Shown here in pieces: positions 7,306-16,476 of a stretch of 64,000 bases of DNA. This stretch comes from Ectopseudomonas toyotomiensis. GTDB taxonomy: Bacteria; Pseudomonadota; Gammaproteobacteria; Pseudomonadales; Pseudomonadaceae. The notes under the pieces are model-generated. The model saw only the letters and a program-made list of their open reading frames with translations. It searched no databases and was not told the origin of the DNA. Where the stretch lies: assembly GCF_900115695.1 (NCBI RefSeq), contig NZ_FOXK01000011.1:62001-126000 (forward strand), given 5' to 3'. The position numbers and the translations under genes are program-made. Every line of letters starts with the position of its first letter. Positions within the stretch are counted from its first letter, which is position 1.

Positions 7306-10257
7306 ATGCTCAATACCGCCGTTCCCAGAGAACGCCGTTTCCCCCTGCACGTTCATATCAGTGTCCTGTTCACGCTTCTGCTGCTGTTCACCGGTGTCGT
7401 GCTGGGGCTGTTCAATTACCAGCAGACCAGCCGACTGATCTTCTCCAGCAGTTCGACACTCTTCGAGCGCATCCAGCACGACGTACAGAGAGATCTGGAC
7501 AATACCTACCGTCCCATACGCCACCTGCTCAGCCTGCTGGCCCTGCACCCTGCCACCGAGGCCGACACGCTCGATGAACGCCTGGAAATGCTGCCGCTGT
7601 TCGTTCAGGCCCTGCGCGACAACCCCAAACTGGCCTCGATCTATCTCGGCTATGAGGATGGCGACTTCTTCATGGTCAGGCCGCTGCGCAGCGACATGCT
7701 CAAGCAGCGCTTCGACGCGCCGGACAAAGCGGCTTATCAGGTCTGGGCCATCGACCGCAGCAGCGCCGGGACCGACAGCGATTACCTGTTCTATGACGGC
7801 TCACTGAACCAGCTCAGCCGCCGGCAGAAACTCAGCGAGCCTTACGATCCCAGGCAGCGCGACTGGCTCAAGCGCGCGCGCGGCGATGGCGGACAGATCA
7901 CCACCGCACCCTATCTGTTCTTCTCCACCCAGGAAATTGGCACCACATTGGCCAGGCGCAGCGGCCTGACCACCGTGATCGGCGCCGACCTGACGCTCGA
8001 CGATCTCTCGGCCACCTTGGCCAGCCACCGCGTCACCCCCAACAGCCAGGTGGTACTCGCCGACAACGACGGCAATGCCGTGGCCTACCCCGAGAGCAGC
8101 CGCCTGCTCAAGGAGGTCGACGGCAAGGTATCGCTGGTCAAGGTCAGTGAACTCAATCCGGCCCTGGGTGAACTGCTGTCCGGCCAACTGAACGAACGAG
8201 ACGAGGGCATCGTCGAACTGGCCAAGCAGCGTTGGGCCATGGCTCACCGGCACATTCAGGAGGGTGGCCCACAGGGGTTGCATCTGGCCCTGCTGGTGCC
8301 CGAGCAAGAGCTGCTGGCAGAGGCTTATCGCATCCGCTGGCAGGGCGCGCTGATCACTCTCACCACCCTGCTGCTGTGCCTGCCGCTGGGCTGGCTCACC
8401 TCACGTCTGGTGGTCAAACCGCTGCGCAGCCTGGTGCAGGAGGCGCAGGCCATCCGCCGTTTCGACTTCGCCCACCCGGCCAGCGGTCGCTCGCCGATTC
8501 TCGAGGTCGACCAGCTAGCGGTGTCGATGAGCAGCATGAAGGACACCCTGTCGAGCTTTCTCGACATCGCTGCCAGCCTCTCGGCGGAAACCCAGTTCGA
8601 CGCGCTGATCAAACGCGTCATGGACGCCACCGTCTCCATCAGCGCGGCCCAGGGCGGCCTGCTTTATCTGCTGGACAATGACAGCGGCCGCCTGGAGCCA
8701 CAGGGGTTGGTGATCGACGGCCAGAGCCGCAGCCTCGCCGATCTGGGCATCCACGGACTGGCCCATGACGATCCGACCTTACCCAGCTGGCTGCAACGTC
8801 CGGCCAGCGGCGGCGACAGTGTCGCCACCTCCATCGGTTTCGATCAGGCGGGTAAATTTCAAGGGCTGCTGTCGGCCATGGACAGTCCGCGCCTGCACTT
8901 GATCGCTGCCGGCCTGCATAACCGTCAGGGTGACACCGTTGGCGTGCTGGTACTGTTGCAACGCGATACCGGCGAGGATAACGAAAGCATGCTCAGCCCG
9001 GATCGCGTCGCCTTCGTCGACGCCGTCTCAGGCAGTGCAGCCCTGTGCATCGAGAGCCAACGCCTGCTGGCCAGGCAGAAGCAGTTGCTCGATGCCTTCA
9101 TCCAGCTGATCGCCGGCGCCATCGACGCCAAGAGCCCCTACACCGGCGGCCACTGTCAGCGCGTACCGGAAATCACCCTGATGCTGGCCCGTGCTGCAGC
9201 CGAGAGCGACGCCCCCGAGTTTCGTGACTACAACCCCAGCGACGAGGAGTGGGAGGCACTGCATATCGCCGCCTGGCTGCACGATTGCGGCAAGGTCACC
9301 ACCCCCGAGTACGTGGTGGACAAGGCGACCAAACTGGAAACCCTGTACGACCGCATCCACGAAGTACGCATGCGCTTCGAGGTACTCAAGCGCGATGCCT
9401 GGGTCGCCTATTGGCGTGGTCGTGCCGAAGGTGCTGAAGAAAGTGCACTGGCGGCTCTGCGCGACCAGCTGCTGAGCGATCTGGACGACGAATTCGCCTT
9501 CATCGCGCGCATCAATCTGGGTGGCGAAGCCATGGCCGATGACGACCAGACTCGCCTCAAGCAGATCGCCGAACGACGCTGGCTGCGCACACTGGACAAT
9601 CGCCTGGGCGTTTCCTGGGAGGAAGCCAAGCGCCTGGAACACTCGGCCCCCAGCAGCCTGCCGGTGGAGGAGCCGCTGCTCGCTGACCGCCTCGACCATC
9701 TGATCGAGCGCGCCGACCAGGAGGTGATCGCGCCAGACAATCGCTGGGGCTTCAAGCTGGAAGTGCCGCAATACAAATTCAACCGTGGCGAACTGCACAA
9801 CCTGAGCATCGCCCGCGGCACGCTGACGGCCGAAGAGCGCTACATCATCAACCACCACATCGTGCAGACCATCCTGATGCTCGACCGCCTGCCCTTCCCC
9901 AAGCATCTGCAGAATGTCACCGAGATCGCCGGTGGGCACCACGAGAAGATGGACGGCACGGGCTATCCCAAACGTCTGACGCGCGAACAGATGAGCCTGC
10001 CGGCACGCATGATGGCGATCGCCGATATCTTCGAAGCCCTGACGGCAGTGGATCGCCCTTACAAGAAGGGCAAGACACTGTCGGAAGCACTGAACATCAT
10101 GGTCGGCATGTGCAAGGGTGCGCACATCGACCCGCAGCTGTTCGCTCTGTTCATTCGCGCAGGCATCTACCGGCGCTACGCCGAGCGTTTCATGCAGGCC
10201 GAACAGATCGATCAGGTGGACGAGCAGATGCTGCTGGAAAAAGCCGGAGCTCTGTAG
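7306..10257 (+). CDS. Membrane sensor with Cache, HAMP, GAF and HD-GYP domains
   Basis: A 983-residue signalling protein. It has a transmembrane helix at about 12-33, a large periplasmic double-Cache-type sensor to about 345, a second helix at about 347-366, HAMP to about 420, GAF at about 425-590, and then an HD-GYP phosphodiesterase. Catalytic motifs are HDCGK (His659-Asp660), HHEKMDGTGYP (878-888) and ADIFEALTAVDRPYK. HD-GYP enzymes hydrolyse cyclic di-GMP. The HD and HHE..GYP motifs are about 219 residues apart, much longer than the usual 60 or so, because of an insertion at about 685-845. An AAGGAG box 10 bases upstream sets the start. The TAG stop is the TAG of an adjoining REP element. 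Confidence 0.87.
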   Translation: MLNTAVPRERRFPLHVHISVLFTLLLLFTGVVLGLFNYQQTSRLIFSSSSTLFERIQHDVQRDLDNTYRPIRHLLSLLALHPATEADTLDERLEMLPLFVQALRDNPKLASIYLGYEDGDFFMVRPLRSDMLKQRFDAPDKAAYQVWAIDRSSAGTDSDYLFYDGSLNQLSRRQKLSEPYDPRQRDWLKRARGDGGQITTAPYLFFSTQEIGTTLARRSGLTTVIGADLTLDDLSATLASHRVTPNSQVVLADNDGNAVAYPESSRLLKEVDGKVSLVKVSELNPALGELLSGQLNERDEGIVELAKQRWAMAHRHIQEGGPQGLHLALLVPEQELLAEAYRIRWQGALITLTTLLLCLPLGWLTSRLVVKPLRSLVQEAQAIRRFDFAHPASGRSPILEVDQLAVSMSSMKDTLSSFLDIAASLSAETQFDALIKRVMDATVSISAAQGGLLYLLDNDSGRLEPQGLVIDGQSRSLADLGIHGLAHDDPTLPSWLQRPASGGDSVATSIGFDQAGKFQGLLSAMDSPRLHLIAAGLHNRQGDTVGVLVLLQRDTGEDNESMLSPDRVAFVDAVSGSAALCIESQRLLARQKQLLDAFIQLIAGAIDAKSPYTGGHCQRVPEITLMLARAAAESDAPEFRDYNPSDEEWEALHIAAWLHDCGKVTTPEYVVDKATKLETLYDRIHEVRMRFEVLKRDAWVAYWRGRAEGAEESALAALRDQLLSDLDDEFAFIARINLGGEAMADDDQTRLKQIAERRWLRTLDNRLGVSWEEAKRLEHSAPSSLPVEEPLLADRLDHLIERADQEVIAPDNRWGFKLEVPQYKFNRGELHNLSIARGTLTAEERYIINHHIVQTILMLDRLPFPKHLQNVTEIAGGHHEKMDGTGYPKRLTREQMSLPARMMAIADIFEALTAVDRPYKKGKTLSEALNIMVGMCKGAHIDPQLFALFIRAGIYRRYAERFMQAEQIDQVDEQMLLEKAGAL

Positions 10258-10321
10258 GGGGCGCTCCGCGCACCGAGCTTCGATATCAGGTCAAACGCTG
10301 GGTGCGCGCGGCGCACCCTAC
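10254..10321. repeat. REP doublet (REPIN-like), GTAGGG family
   Basis: Two inverted copies of a roughly 21-base REP, with GTAGGGGGCGC at the left edge and GCGCACCCTAC at the right. The left copy is degenerate. The outer GTAG foot overlaps the stop codon of the HD-GYP gene (TAG at 10255-10257). Related pairs occur at 29541, 30451 and 60132. The folded pair may stabilise the 3' end of the HD-GYP mRNA or help termination. Confidence 0.75.
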
Positions 10322-10360
10322 CTGATGACTGGCGCCAGAGAGCCCGGCGCCGAGTAGCGA

Positions 10361-10702
10361 TCAAGCCTGGTTGATCGGGTTTTCCGGGTACCAGACGTCC
10401 TGCAACGGGCTGAGTTCGAACTTCTCCAGTTCGTCACGGCCTTTCAGCCAGGCCTCGACGGCAGCACGCTGCTCCTCGTTGACCGAGCCACGCTTGGCCA
10501 GGCAGACCAGACCGAAGTCTTCGCCACCTACGTAATCCAGACCATTGCCGGCGATGGCCTGATCGAGGAACTGATCGACGAAATCGTCGAGGGTCTGGTC
10601 GCTCAAGTCGGCCTTGAAGTTCAGGGTCAGCTCGAAGCCCAGCTCCTGGAATTCATCGACACAGAGCTTCTTGCGCAGACGGCGGGAACGGTTGGTCGCC
10701 AT
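10361..10702 (-). CDS. yggL: YggL family 50S ribosome-associated protein (DUF469)
   Basis: A 113-residue acidic soluble protein beginning MATNRSRRLRKKLCVDEFQELGF, the characteristic basic N-terminus and first motif of the YggL/DUF469 family. Its later GLVCLAKRGSV and RAAVEAWLKGR blocks also match. YggL of E. coli is reported to bind the 50S subunit; the exact role is unclear. The start at 10702 has TGAGGA seven bases upstream. It is transcribed towards the end of the HD-GYP gene and divergently from dacB, with 248 bases between the two starts. Confidence 0.88.
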   Translation of the reverse strand: MATNRSRRLRKKLCVDEFQELGFELTLNFKADLSDQTLDDFVDQFLDQAIAGNGLDYVGGEDFGLVCLAKRGSVNEEQRAAVEAWLKGRDELEKFELSPLQDVWYPENPINQA

Positions 10703-10950
10703 GAAACAATCCTCAAAGGTAATAACGCGCGGCACTCTAGCAGTTTCGCCGCCAGAGCGCCTGTTTTGTATCGCTCTGCCGGCCCTTCGAACATGTTGAA
10801 CGCCAGCTGTTTGCAGTGACTGTTTTTAACCCGGCGGGGCCGACTGCGAGCAGAATCTTGCGGCATAATGCCGGCAACTTTTCCCCGAGTCGGACTGTCG
10901 TTTGTCTGTCTCCCACGTCACTCCCGCCTGACTGCGGAAGGTTCCTGTCG

Positions 10951-12387
10951 ATGATTCAGCGGTTTCGCCAACTGGCGCTGAGCGCCCTGCTTCTCCCCCT
11001 CGCCCTGTCCTGCCACGCTGCCAGCGCCGCACTCCCTGCCAAGGTCGAGCAGGCGCTGAAGGCCAACAAGATTTCCAACAACTCGCTGTCGGTGATGACC
11101 GTGCCTCTCGGCGGACAGGCTGGCGGCCTGCAGTTCAATGCCGATATATCGGTCAACCCGGCCTCCACCATGAAGCTGGTGACCACCTACGCCGCCCTGG
11201 AATTACTGGGACCCAACCATCAATGGAAGACCGAGTTCTATGCCGATGGTCCGCTGAAGGATGGTGTGCTGCATGGCAACCTCTACCTCAAGGGTGGCGG
11301 CGACCCGAAACTGAACATGGAGAAACTCTGGCTGCTGCTGCGCGATCTGCGCCTCAACGGCGTGCGCCAGGTTCAGGGCGATCTGGTGCTCGATCGCAGC
11401 TTCTTCGTTGCCCCGCAGTTGCCGGCGTTCAATGATGACGGTGGCGATGCCAACAAACCCTTCCTGGTAAAACCCGACTCCCTGCTGGTCAACCTCAAGG
11501 CGCAGCGTTTCATCACCCGCGCCGAAGGCGGCAAGGTGCATATCGCCATGGACCCGCCAATCGCCACTGTCCGTATCGACAATCAGGTTCGCGTGCTCAA
11601 GGCTGCAACCTGTCCGGCCTGGCCCGATATCCGCTACAACGCGGTGGAGCAGTACGACGGCACGACCCTGATCGTCAGCGGCCAACTGGCTGAAGGCTGC
11701 AGTGCGCAGACCTACCTGTCGCTGCTCGACCATCCCAGCTACGCCGCCGGCGCGGTACGCGGTATCTGGCAGGAGCTGGGCGGCAAGATTCTTGGCAAGG
11801 ACCGTCTGGGCCCTGTTCCGGAAAAAGCCCGCATGCTGGTGCGCGCCTTCTCCCCGGATGTGGTGGAGATCGTTCGCGACATCAACAAGTACAGCAACAA
11901 CACCATGGCTCGGCAGCTGTTTCTCAGCATCGGCGCACAGTTCCGTACAGAGGCCGACAAGGATGACTCCATGGCCGCGCAGCGCGTCATTCGCAGCTGG
12001 CTGGCCCGCAAGGGCATCACGGCGCCGCATCTGGTGATGGAGAATGGCTCCGGCCTGTCGCGCGCCGAACGCATCAGCGCACGGGAAATGGCACTGATAC
12101 TCCAGGCAGCCTGGCGCAGCCCTTACGCTGCCGAGTTCCGCAGCTCGATGCCACTGGTGGCAATGGACGGCACCATGCGTCGGCGCCTGCAGCGCACACC
12201 ACTGGTGGGTGAGGCGCACATCAAGACCGGCACCCTGAACAACGTGCGCGCCATTGCCGGCTACAGCCGCGACAGCAACGGTCAGGACTGGGCCGTGGTA
12301 GCCATCCTCAACGATCCGAAACCCTGGGGCGCTACCTCGATCCTCGATCAGGTGCTGCTGGAAACCTACAAGCAGCCAAAACGCTGA
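10951..12387 (+). CDS. dacB: D-alanyl-D-alanine carboxypeptidase/endopeptidase PBP4
   Basis: A 478-residue exported penicillin-binding protein of peptidase family S13. All three active-site motifs are visible: STMK in NPASTMKLV (serine nucleophile), SNN in NKYSNNTMA, and KTG in HIKTGTLNN. PBP4 trims pentapeptides and cleaves DD-crosslinks in periplasmic peptidoglycan and is linked in Pseudomonas to AmpC induction. The start at 10951 begins a normal signal peptide (MIQRFRQLALSALLLPLALS, cleavage after Ala-Ser-Ala). An upstream in-frame ATG at 10816 would bury the signal behind 45 residues and is rejected. It is convergent with rlmKL, separated by a REP doublet. Confidence 0.93.
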   Translation: MIQRFRQLALSALLLPLALSCHAASAALPAKVEQALKANKISNNSLSVMTVPLGGQAGGLQFNADISVNPASTMKLVTTYAALELLGPNHQWKTEFYADGPLKDGVLHGNLYLKGGGDPKLNMEKLWLLLRDLRLNGVRQVQGDLVLDRSFFVAPQLPAFNDDGGDANKPFLVKPDSLLVNLKAQRFITRAEGGKVHIAMDPPIATVRIDNQVRVLKAATCPAWPDIRYNAVEQYDGTTLIVSGQLAEGCSAQTYLSLLDHPSYAAGAVRGIWQELGGKILGKDRLGPVPEKARMLVRAFSPDVVEIVRDINKYSNNTMARQLFLSIGAQFRTEADKDDSMAAQRVIRSWLARKGITAPHLVMENGSGLSRAERISAREMALILQAAWRSPYAAEFRSSMPLVAMDGTMRRRLQRTPLVGEAHIKTGTLNNVRAIAGYSRDSNGQDWAVVAILNDPKPWGATSILDQVLLETYKQPKR

Positions 12388-12394
12388 CCACGCT

Positions 12395-12457
12395 GTAGCC
12401 CGGGGATGCAATCCGGGGGCTCTTTTGAACCTGAGCTCCGGATTGCATCCAGGCTAC
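12395..12457. repeat. REP doublet (REPIN-like), GTAGCC family
   Basis: An inverted pair with GTAGCCCGGGGATGCAATCC on the left and GGATTGCATCCAGGCTAC on the right. It fills the 74-base gap between the convergent dacB and rlmKL genes. It can fold into a long hairpin and may act as a bidirectional transcript end. Its sequence family is distinct from the GTAGGG doublets elsewhere in the window. Confidence 0.75.
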
Positions 12458-12461
12458 GCTG

Positions 12462-14642
12462 TCAGCGTGCAGTGAAACGCCAGGCGCGGTGGATCTTCGG
12501 GTTGCGGACGAAGTCCGGGTCCAGCGTCTGCGCGCTGATCTCTTCGACCTGATAGCGCGCCACCAGGCTCTCATCCAACTGGAACTTGCGGAAGTTGTTG
12601 GAGAAATACAGCACACCGCCACGAGCCAGACGCGCCATGGCCAGGTCGAGCAGTTCGACGTGGTCACGCTGCACATCGAACACGCCTTCCATGCGCTTGG
12701 AATTGGAGAAGGTTGGCGGGTCGATGAAGATCAGCTCGTACTCACCGCGATCCTCTGCCAACCAGGTCATCACATCGCCCTGCTCCAGGCGGTGCTTGTC
12801 GGAAAAACCGTTGAGCGCGAGATTACGCCGCGCCCAGTCCAGGTAAGTTTTCGACAGATCCACGCTGGTGGTGCTGCGCGCGCCACCCTTGGCCGCATGC
12901 ACGGTAGCCGTCGCGGTGTAACAGAACAGATTGAGGAAGCGTTTGCCAGCGGCCTCGCGCTGCAGACGCAGGCGCAACGGCCGGTGATCGAGGAACAGCC
13001 CGGTATCCAGATAGTCGGTGAGGTTGACCAGCAGCTTGACCCCGCCTTCATTCACCTCCATGAACTCGCCCTGCGCGGCCTGACGCTGATACTGCTTGGT
13101 GCCCGTCTGGCGCTCACGACGCTTGATCACCACGCGACTCTGCGCCACGCCCAGCGCCTGCGGGATCGCGGCCAAGGCATCGAGCAGGCGTGCCTGGGCC
13201 TTGTCCGGGTCGATTGAGCGCGGCGCTGCATATTCCTGGACATGTACGTAGTCGCGGTACAGATCGACTGCCACGGCATACTCGGGCATGTCGGCGTCGT
13301 ACAACCGGTAGCACTCGACGCCTTCGCGGCGTGCCCACTTGCCCAGCTGCTTGAGGTTCTTCTGCAGGCGGTTGGCGAACATCTGCCCGCCTTCGGACAA
13401 ACGCGCCTGCTGTGGTGCTTCGCTCACCGGCTGTTGATCGTCCTCGCGCGCACGCCGCTCACCGGTAACGAACTGCTCGGTCTGCACCTTGATCAACAAC
13501 AACTTGCAGGGCAGTGCGCCGTTCCAGAACGCATACTGCTTGTGGCTGCGCAGGCCCATACGTTTGCCCAGCTCGGGCGCGCCAGTGAATACCGCTGCCT
13601 CCCAGCCCAGGCAGGCCTGGCGCAGACGCTCGCCGAGGTTCTGGTAGAGGTACAACAGGCTGGCTTCGTCGCCCAGGCGTTCGCCGTATGGCGGGTTGCT
13701 GATCACCAGGCCCTTCTGATTCTGGTCCGGACGCGGCTCGAAACTGCCCAGTTCGCCCTGATAGATCTTCACCCAGTCGGACAGACCAGCCCGCTCGACG
13801 TTATTACGCCCAGGCTGGATCAGCCTTGGGTCGGCTTCATAACCGCGAATCCACAGGGGCGGCCTGGCCAGACCGGCCGCCGCGCGTTGCTCGGCCTCGG
13901 CATGCAGCTTCTTCCAGATCGCCGGCACATGACCGAGCCAGTTGGAGAATCCCCAGCGTTCGCGCTTGAGATTGGGGGCGATATCGGCAGCCATCAGCGC
14001 CGCCTCCACCAGGAAGGTACCCACACCGCACATCGGGTCGGCCAATGCACCGCCCTCGGCAGCAATGCGCGGCCAGCCGGCACGGATCAGCACTGCCGCG
14101 GCCAGGTTCTCTTTCAGCGGCGCAGCGCCCTGCTGCAGGCGGTAACCGCGCTGGTGCAGGCTGTGCCCGGAAAGGTCCAGCGACAGCACCGCCTCGCCGC
14201 GATCCAAACGCAGATGCACGCGCAAATCAGGATTGAGTTTGTCGATGCTGGGCCGCTCGCCACCGGCGGTGCGCAGGCGGTCGACGATCGCGTCCTTGAC
14301 CTTGAGCGCGCCGAAGTGGGTGTTGTCGATCCCCGAACCGTTGCCGCTGAATTCCACCGCCAGGCTGCCGGAGGGCTCCAGATGGTCGCGCCAGTCCACT
14401 GCATGCACGCCGTCATAAAGCTCGTCGGCGTTGTTCATGGCAAAGCGCGACAGCACCAGCAGCACGCGGTTGGCCAGGCGCGACCACAGGCACAGTCGAT
14501 AGGCCACCTCGATTTCGGCATGACCGCGGACCGCCGCCGTTTGCTCGCGCGCATCTTCCAGCCCAAGTCCTCTGGCCTCTTCCAGCAGCAGGCCCTCGAG
14601 CCCCTTGGGGCAGGTCAGCACGATTTCGTAACGATCAGACAT
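12462..14642 (-). CDS. rlmKL: Bifunctional 23S rRNA methyltransferase RlmKL (m2G2445 and m7G2069)
   Basis: A 726-residue fusion of two SAM-dependent methyltransferases that modify G2445 and G2069 of 23S rRNA. The N-terminal half has a THUMP domain (about 40-160) and an RlmL catalytic domain with the MCGVGTFL SAM site and the ISNPPYGERL catalytic motif. The C-terminal half is RlmK-like, with FLNLFCYTATATVHA, then VDLSKTYLDWA and IFIDPPTFSNSK. Length matches full-length family members (about 700-730). I start at 14642 (MSDRYEIVLTCPKG), where homologues begin, rather than 45 bases further upstream. It is divergent from rmf across a 416-base gap. Confidence 0.93.
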   Translation of the reverse strand: MSDRYEIVLTCPKGLEGLLLEEARGLGLEDAREQTAAVRGHAEIEVAYRLCLWSRLANRVLLVLSRFAMNNADELYDGVHAVDWRDHLEPSGSLAVEFSGNGSGIDNTHFGALKVKDAIVDRLRTAGGERPSIDKLNPDLRVHLRLDRGEAVLSLDLSGHSLHQRGYRLQQGAAPLKENLAAAVLIRAGWPRIAAEGGALADPMCGVGTFLVEAALMAADIAPNLKRERWGFSNWLGHVPAIWKKLHAEAEQRAAAGLARPPLWIRGYEADPRLIQPGRNNVERAGLSDWVKIYQGELGSFEPRPDQNQKGLVISNPPYGERLGDEASLLYLYQNLGERLRQACLGWEAAVFTGAPELGKRMGLRSHKQYAFWNGALPCKLLLIKVQTEQFVTGERRAREDDQQPVSEAPQQARLSEGGQMFANRLQKNLKQLGKWARREGVECYRLYDADMPEYAVAVDLYRDYVHVQEYAAPRSIDPDKAQARLLDALAAIPQALGVAQSRVVIKRRERQTGTKQYQRQAAQGEFMEVNEGGVKLLVNLTDYLDTGLFLDHRPLRLRLQREAAGKRFLNLFCYTATATVHAAKGGARSTTSVDLSKTYLDWARRNLALNGFSDKHRLEQGDVMTWLAEDRGEYELIFIDPPTFSNSKRMEGVFDVQRDHVELLDLAMARLARGGVLYFSNNFRKFQLDESLVARYQVEEISAQTLDPDFVRNPKIHRAWRFTAR

Positions 14643-15058
14643 GGATGTTCCACTGCCTATGGCAATCAGGGAGGTGCAGCGGCGCACCTCGACTCAAAAT
14701 AAGTGACAAAAGGTCACAGCGCGACCCTTCGTCGGAATAAGCAAGCACTCTCATTTGCACTAGCAAAATGACGGCATCTGCGTGTACAGCCAGATACGAC
14801 GGCGTCTGGCTGAAAGATGCTGGACGTATCTCCAGCGCCCTTATGGCCTCACCCGCATTTAGGTTACGCCCTTATGACAAATCGATCATTCACAGGCCCC
14901 AATGCATTCGTTAGAACACTACCTAAGGCTTTCGCTGCAACGGCGCAGGCACAGAAAGTTCGCCACGCCGGCAGCGGACTTTCGTAGGCAGAAGATTTCT
15001 GCCCGGCCTTGCCACAAGGCCAACGGGACATAACAGTCAACAGTGAGGGCAACACCCT
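14643..15058 (+). promoter_or_regulatory. Long upstream region and structured leader of rmf
   Basis: 416 bases without a credible gene between the rlmKL start and rmf. Just upstream of rmf are two tight hairpins: GGCAGAA-GAT-TTCTGCC at 14987-15003 and GGCCTT-GCCAC-AAGGCC at 15005-15021. Then comes GAGGG about nine bases before the rmf ATG. The hairpins probably lie in the rmf 5' untranslated region. I could not place a promoter confidently. Confidence 0.45.
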
Positions 15059-15274
15059 ATGAGAAGACTTAAGCGTGATCCGTTAGAAAGAGCTTTTTTG
15101 CGCGGCTATCAGTACGGCATCAATGGTAAATCCCGCGAACTTTGCCCCTTTACCCTACCTTCGGTTCGTCAGGCCTGGCTCAATGGCTGGCGTGAGGGCC
15201 GTGGCGATAACTGGGATGGGCTGACCGGCACGGCCGGTATTCATCGACTCAACGAACTTCACGCTGTCGGCTGA
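15059..15274 (+). CDS. rmf: Ribosome modulation factor
   Basis: A 71-residue basic protein beginning MRRLKRDPLERAFLRGYQYG and including CPFTLPSVRQAWLNGWREGR, the diagnostic RMF signature. RMF binds 30S subunits in slow growth and promotes dimerisation into inactive 100S particles, together with HPF. Length is slightly above E. coli RMF (55) and typical of Pseudomonas. It is monocistronic: a long leader region precedes it and a strong hairpin terminator follows. An HPF-like gene lies at 32849. Confidence 0.93.
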   Translation: MRRLKRDPLERAFLRGYQYGINGKSRELCPFTLPSVRQAWLNGWREGRGDNWDGLTGTAGIHRLNELHAVG

Positions 15275-15333
15275 TCAGGATCACACCCGACTTCACCATG
15301 CCGACCCCCTCCGGGCGGCGGGCGCAAGCCCAG

Positions 15334-15360
15334 GGGCTCCTTCGGGAGCCCTATTTATTT
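15334..15360 (+). terminator. Intrinsic terminator of rmf
   Basis: GGGCTCC-TTCG-GGAGCCC (a seven-pair stem with a UUCG tetraloop closed by C-G) followed by TATTTATTT. The U-rich side is only on the plus strand, so it ends rmf transcripts and not pyrD. Confidence 0.85.
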
Positions 15361-15367
15361 ACGCGGC

Positions 15368-16390
15368 TTATTTACGCAGCGCGGCAATCGCATCCACCGC
15401 CTCGCGAATCAGCGCCGGCCCCTTGTAGATGAAACCCGAATAAATCTGGACCAGGCTCGCACCCGCAGCGATCTTTTCGGCAGCATGCTTGCCCTCAGTA
15501 ATACCGCCAACGGCAATGATCGGCAGACGACCCGACAGCTCGCCCGCCAGCACCTTGACGATATGCGTGCTCTTGTCGCGTACCGGAGCGCCCGACAAGC
15601 CGCCGGCCTCATCCCCATGGGCCAGACCTTCGACACCTTCGCGGCTGAGCGTGGTATTGGTGGCGATCACCGCATCCATATCGGCGCCCAGCAGCGCTGA
15701 TACCACCAGTGCGGTCTCTTCGTCACTCATGTCCGGGGCGATCTTGATCGCCAGTGGCACGCGCTTACCGTGCTCCTGGGCCAGATCCTCCTGACGACGA
15801 CGCAGCGCCTCGAGCAACTCCTTCAGCGAATCGCCGAACTGCAAACTGCGCAACCCCGGCGTATTGGGTGAGCTGACGTTGACCGTGACGTAGCTGGCGT
15901 GGGCGTACACCTTGTCCAGGCAGGCCAGGTAATCATCCACCGCCCGCTCGACTGGCGTATCGAAGTTCTTGCCGATATTGATACCCAGCACACCCTTGAA
16001 CTTCGCTGCCTTGACCCGCTCAAGCAGGTGATCGACGCCATGGTTGTTGAAACCCATGCGGTTGATCACCGCCTCGGCCTCCGGCAGACGAAACAGGCGC
16101 GGTTTGGGGTTGCCCGGCTGCGGACGCGGGGTAACGGTGCCGATCTCGACGAAACCGAAGCCGAGCTGGGCGAAGCCATCGATGGCGTCGCCGTTCTTGT
16201 CCAGCCCTGCCGCCAGGCCGACCGGATTGGCGAACTGCAAACCCATCACGTTTACTGGCAGGCTGGTCGGCGCCTTGGTCAGCAAGCCATTGAGCCCCAG
16301 CCGGCCACCTGCACCGATCAGATCGATGGACAGCTCATGGGAGGTTTCCGGGGACAGTTTGAACAGCAGCTCGCGGGCCAGGGAGTACAT
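15368..16390 (-). CDS. pyrD: Dihydroorotate dehydrogenase (quinone), class 2
   Basis: A 340-residue flavoenzyme that oxidises dihydroorotate to orotate in pyrimidine synthesis and passes electrons to membrane quinone. Class 2 features are an N-terminal amphipathic extension (MYSLARELLFKLSPETSHELS) for membrane association, NPVGLAAGLDKNG, NRMGFNNHG, and VNVSSPNTPGLR with the serine base of class 2 enzymes. The late phosphate-binding part has IIAVGGITEG and LVQIYSGFIYKGP. Length and start match the family. It appears monocistronic, between the rmf terminator and a DUF2835 gene. Confidence 0.95.
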   Translation of the reverse strand: MYSLARELLFKLSPETSHELSIDLIGAGGRLGLNGLLTKAPTSLPVNVMGLQFANPVGLAAGLDKNGDAIDGFAQLGFGFVEIGTVTPRPQPGNPKPRLFRLPEAEAVINRMGFNNHGVDHLLERVKAAKFKGVLGINIGKNFDTPVERAVDDYLACLDKVYAHASYVTVNVSSPNTPGLRSLQFGDSLKELLEALRRRQEDLAQEHGKRVPLAIKIAPDMSDEETALVVSALLGADMDAVIATNTTLSREGVEGLAHGDEAGGLSGAPVRDKSTHIVKVLAGELSGRLPIIAVGGITEGKHAAEKIAAGASLVQIYSGFIYKGPALIREAVDAIAALRK

Positions 16391-16476
16391 GATCAGGCTC
16401 AGCTCGACAGGTAGAGGGTTGGCAGCCGGCGATTATAGCCGCGCAGGCGTCGTCGGCGCGAGGCAAGCGCGCCAGA

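Noticed and set aside
13242..14702. A 486-codon plus-strand frame opposite rlmKL
   Set aside because: Shadow of the methyltransferase gene; composition lacks protein-like motifs.
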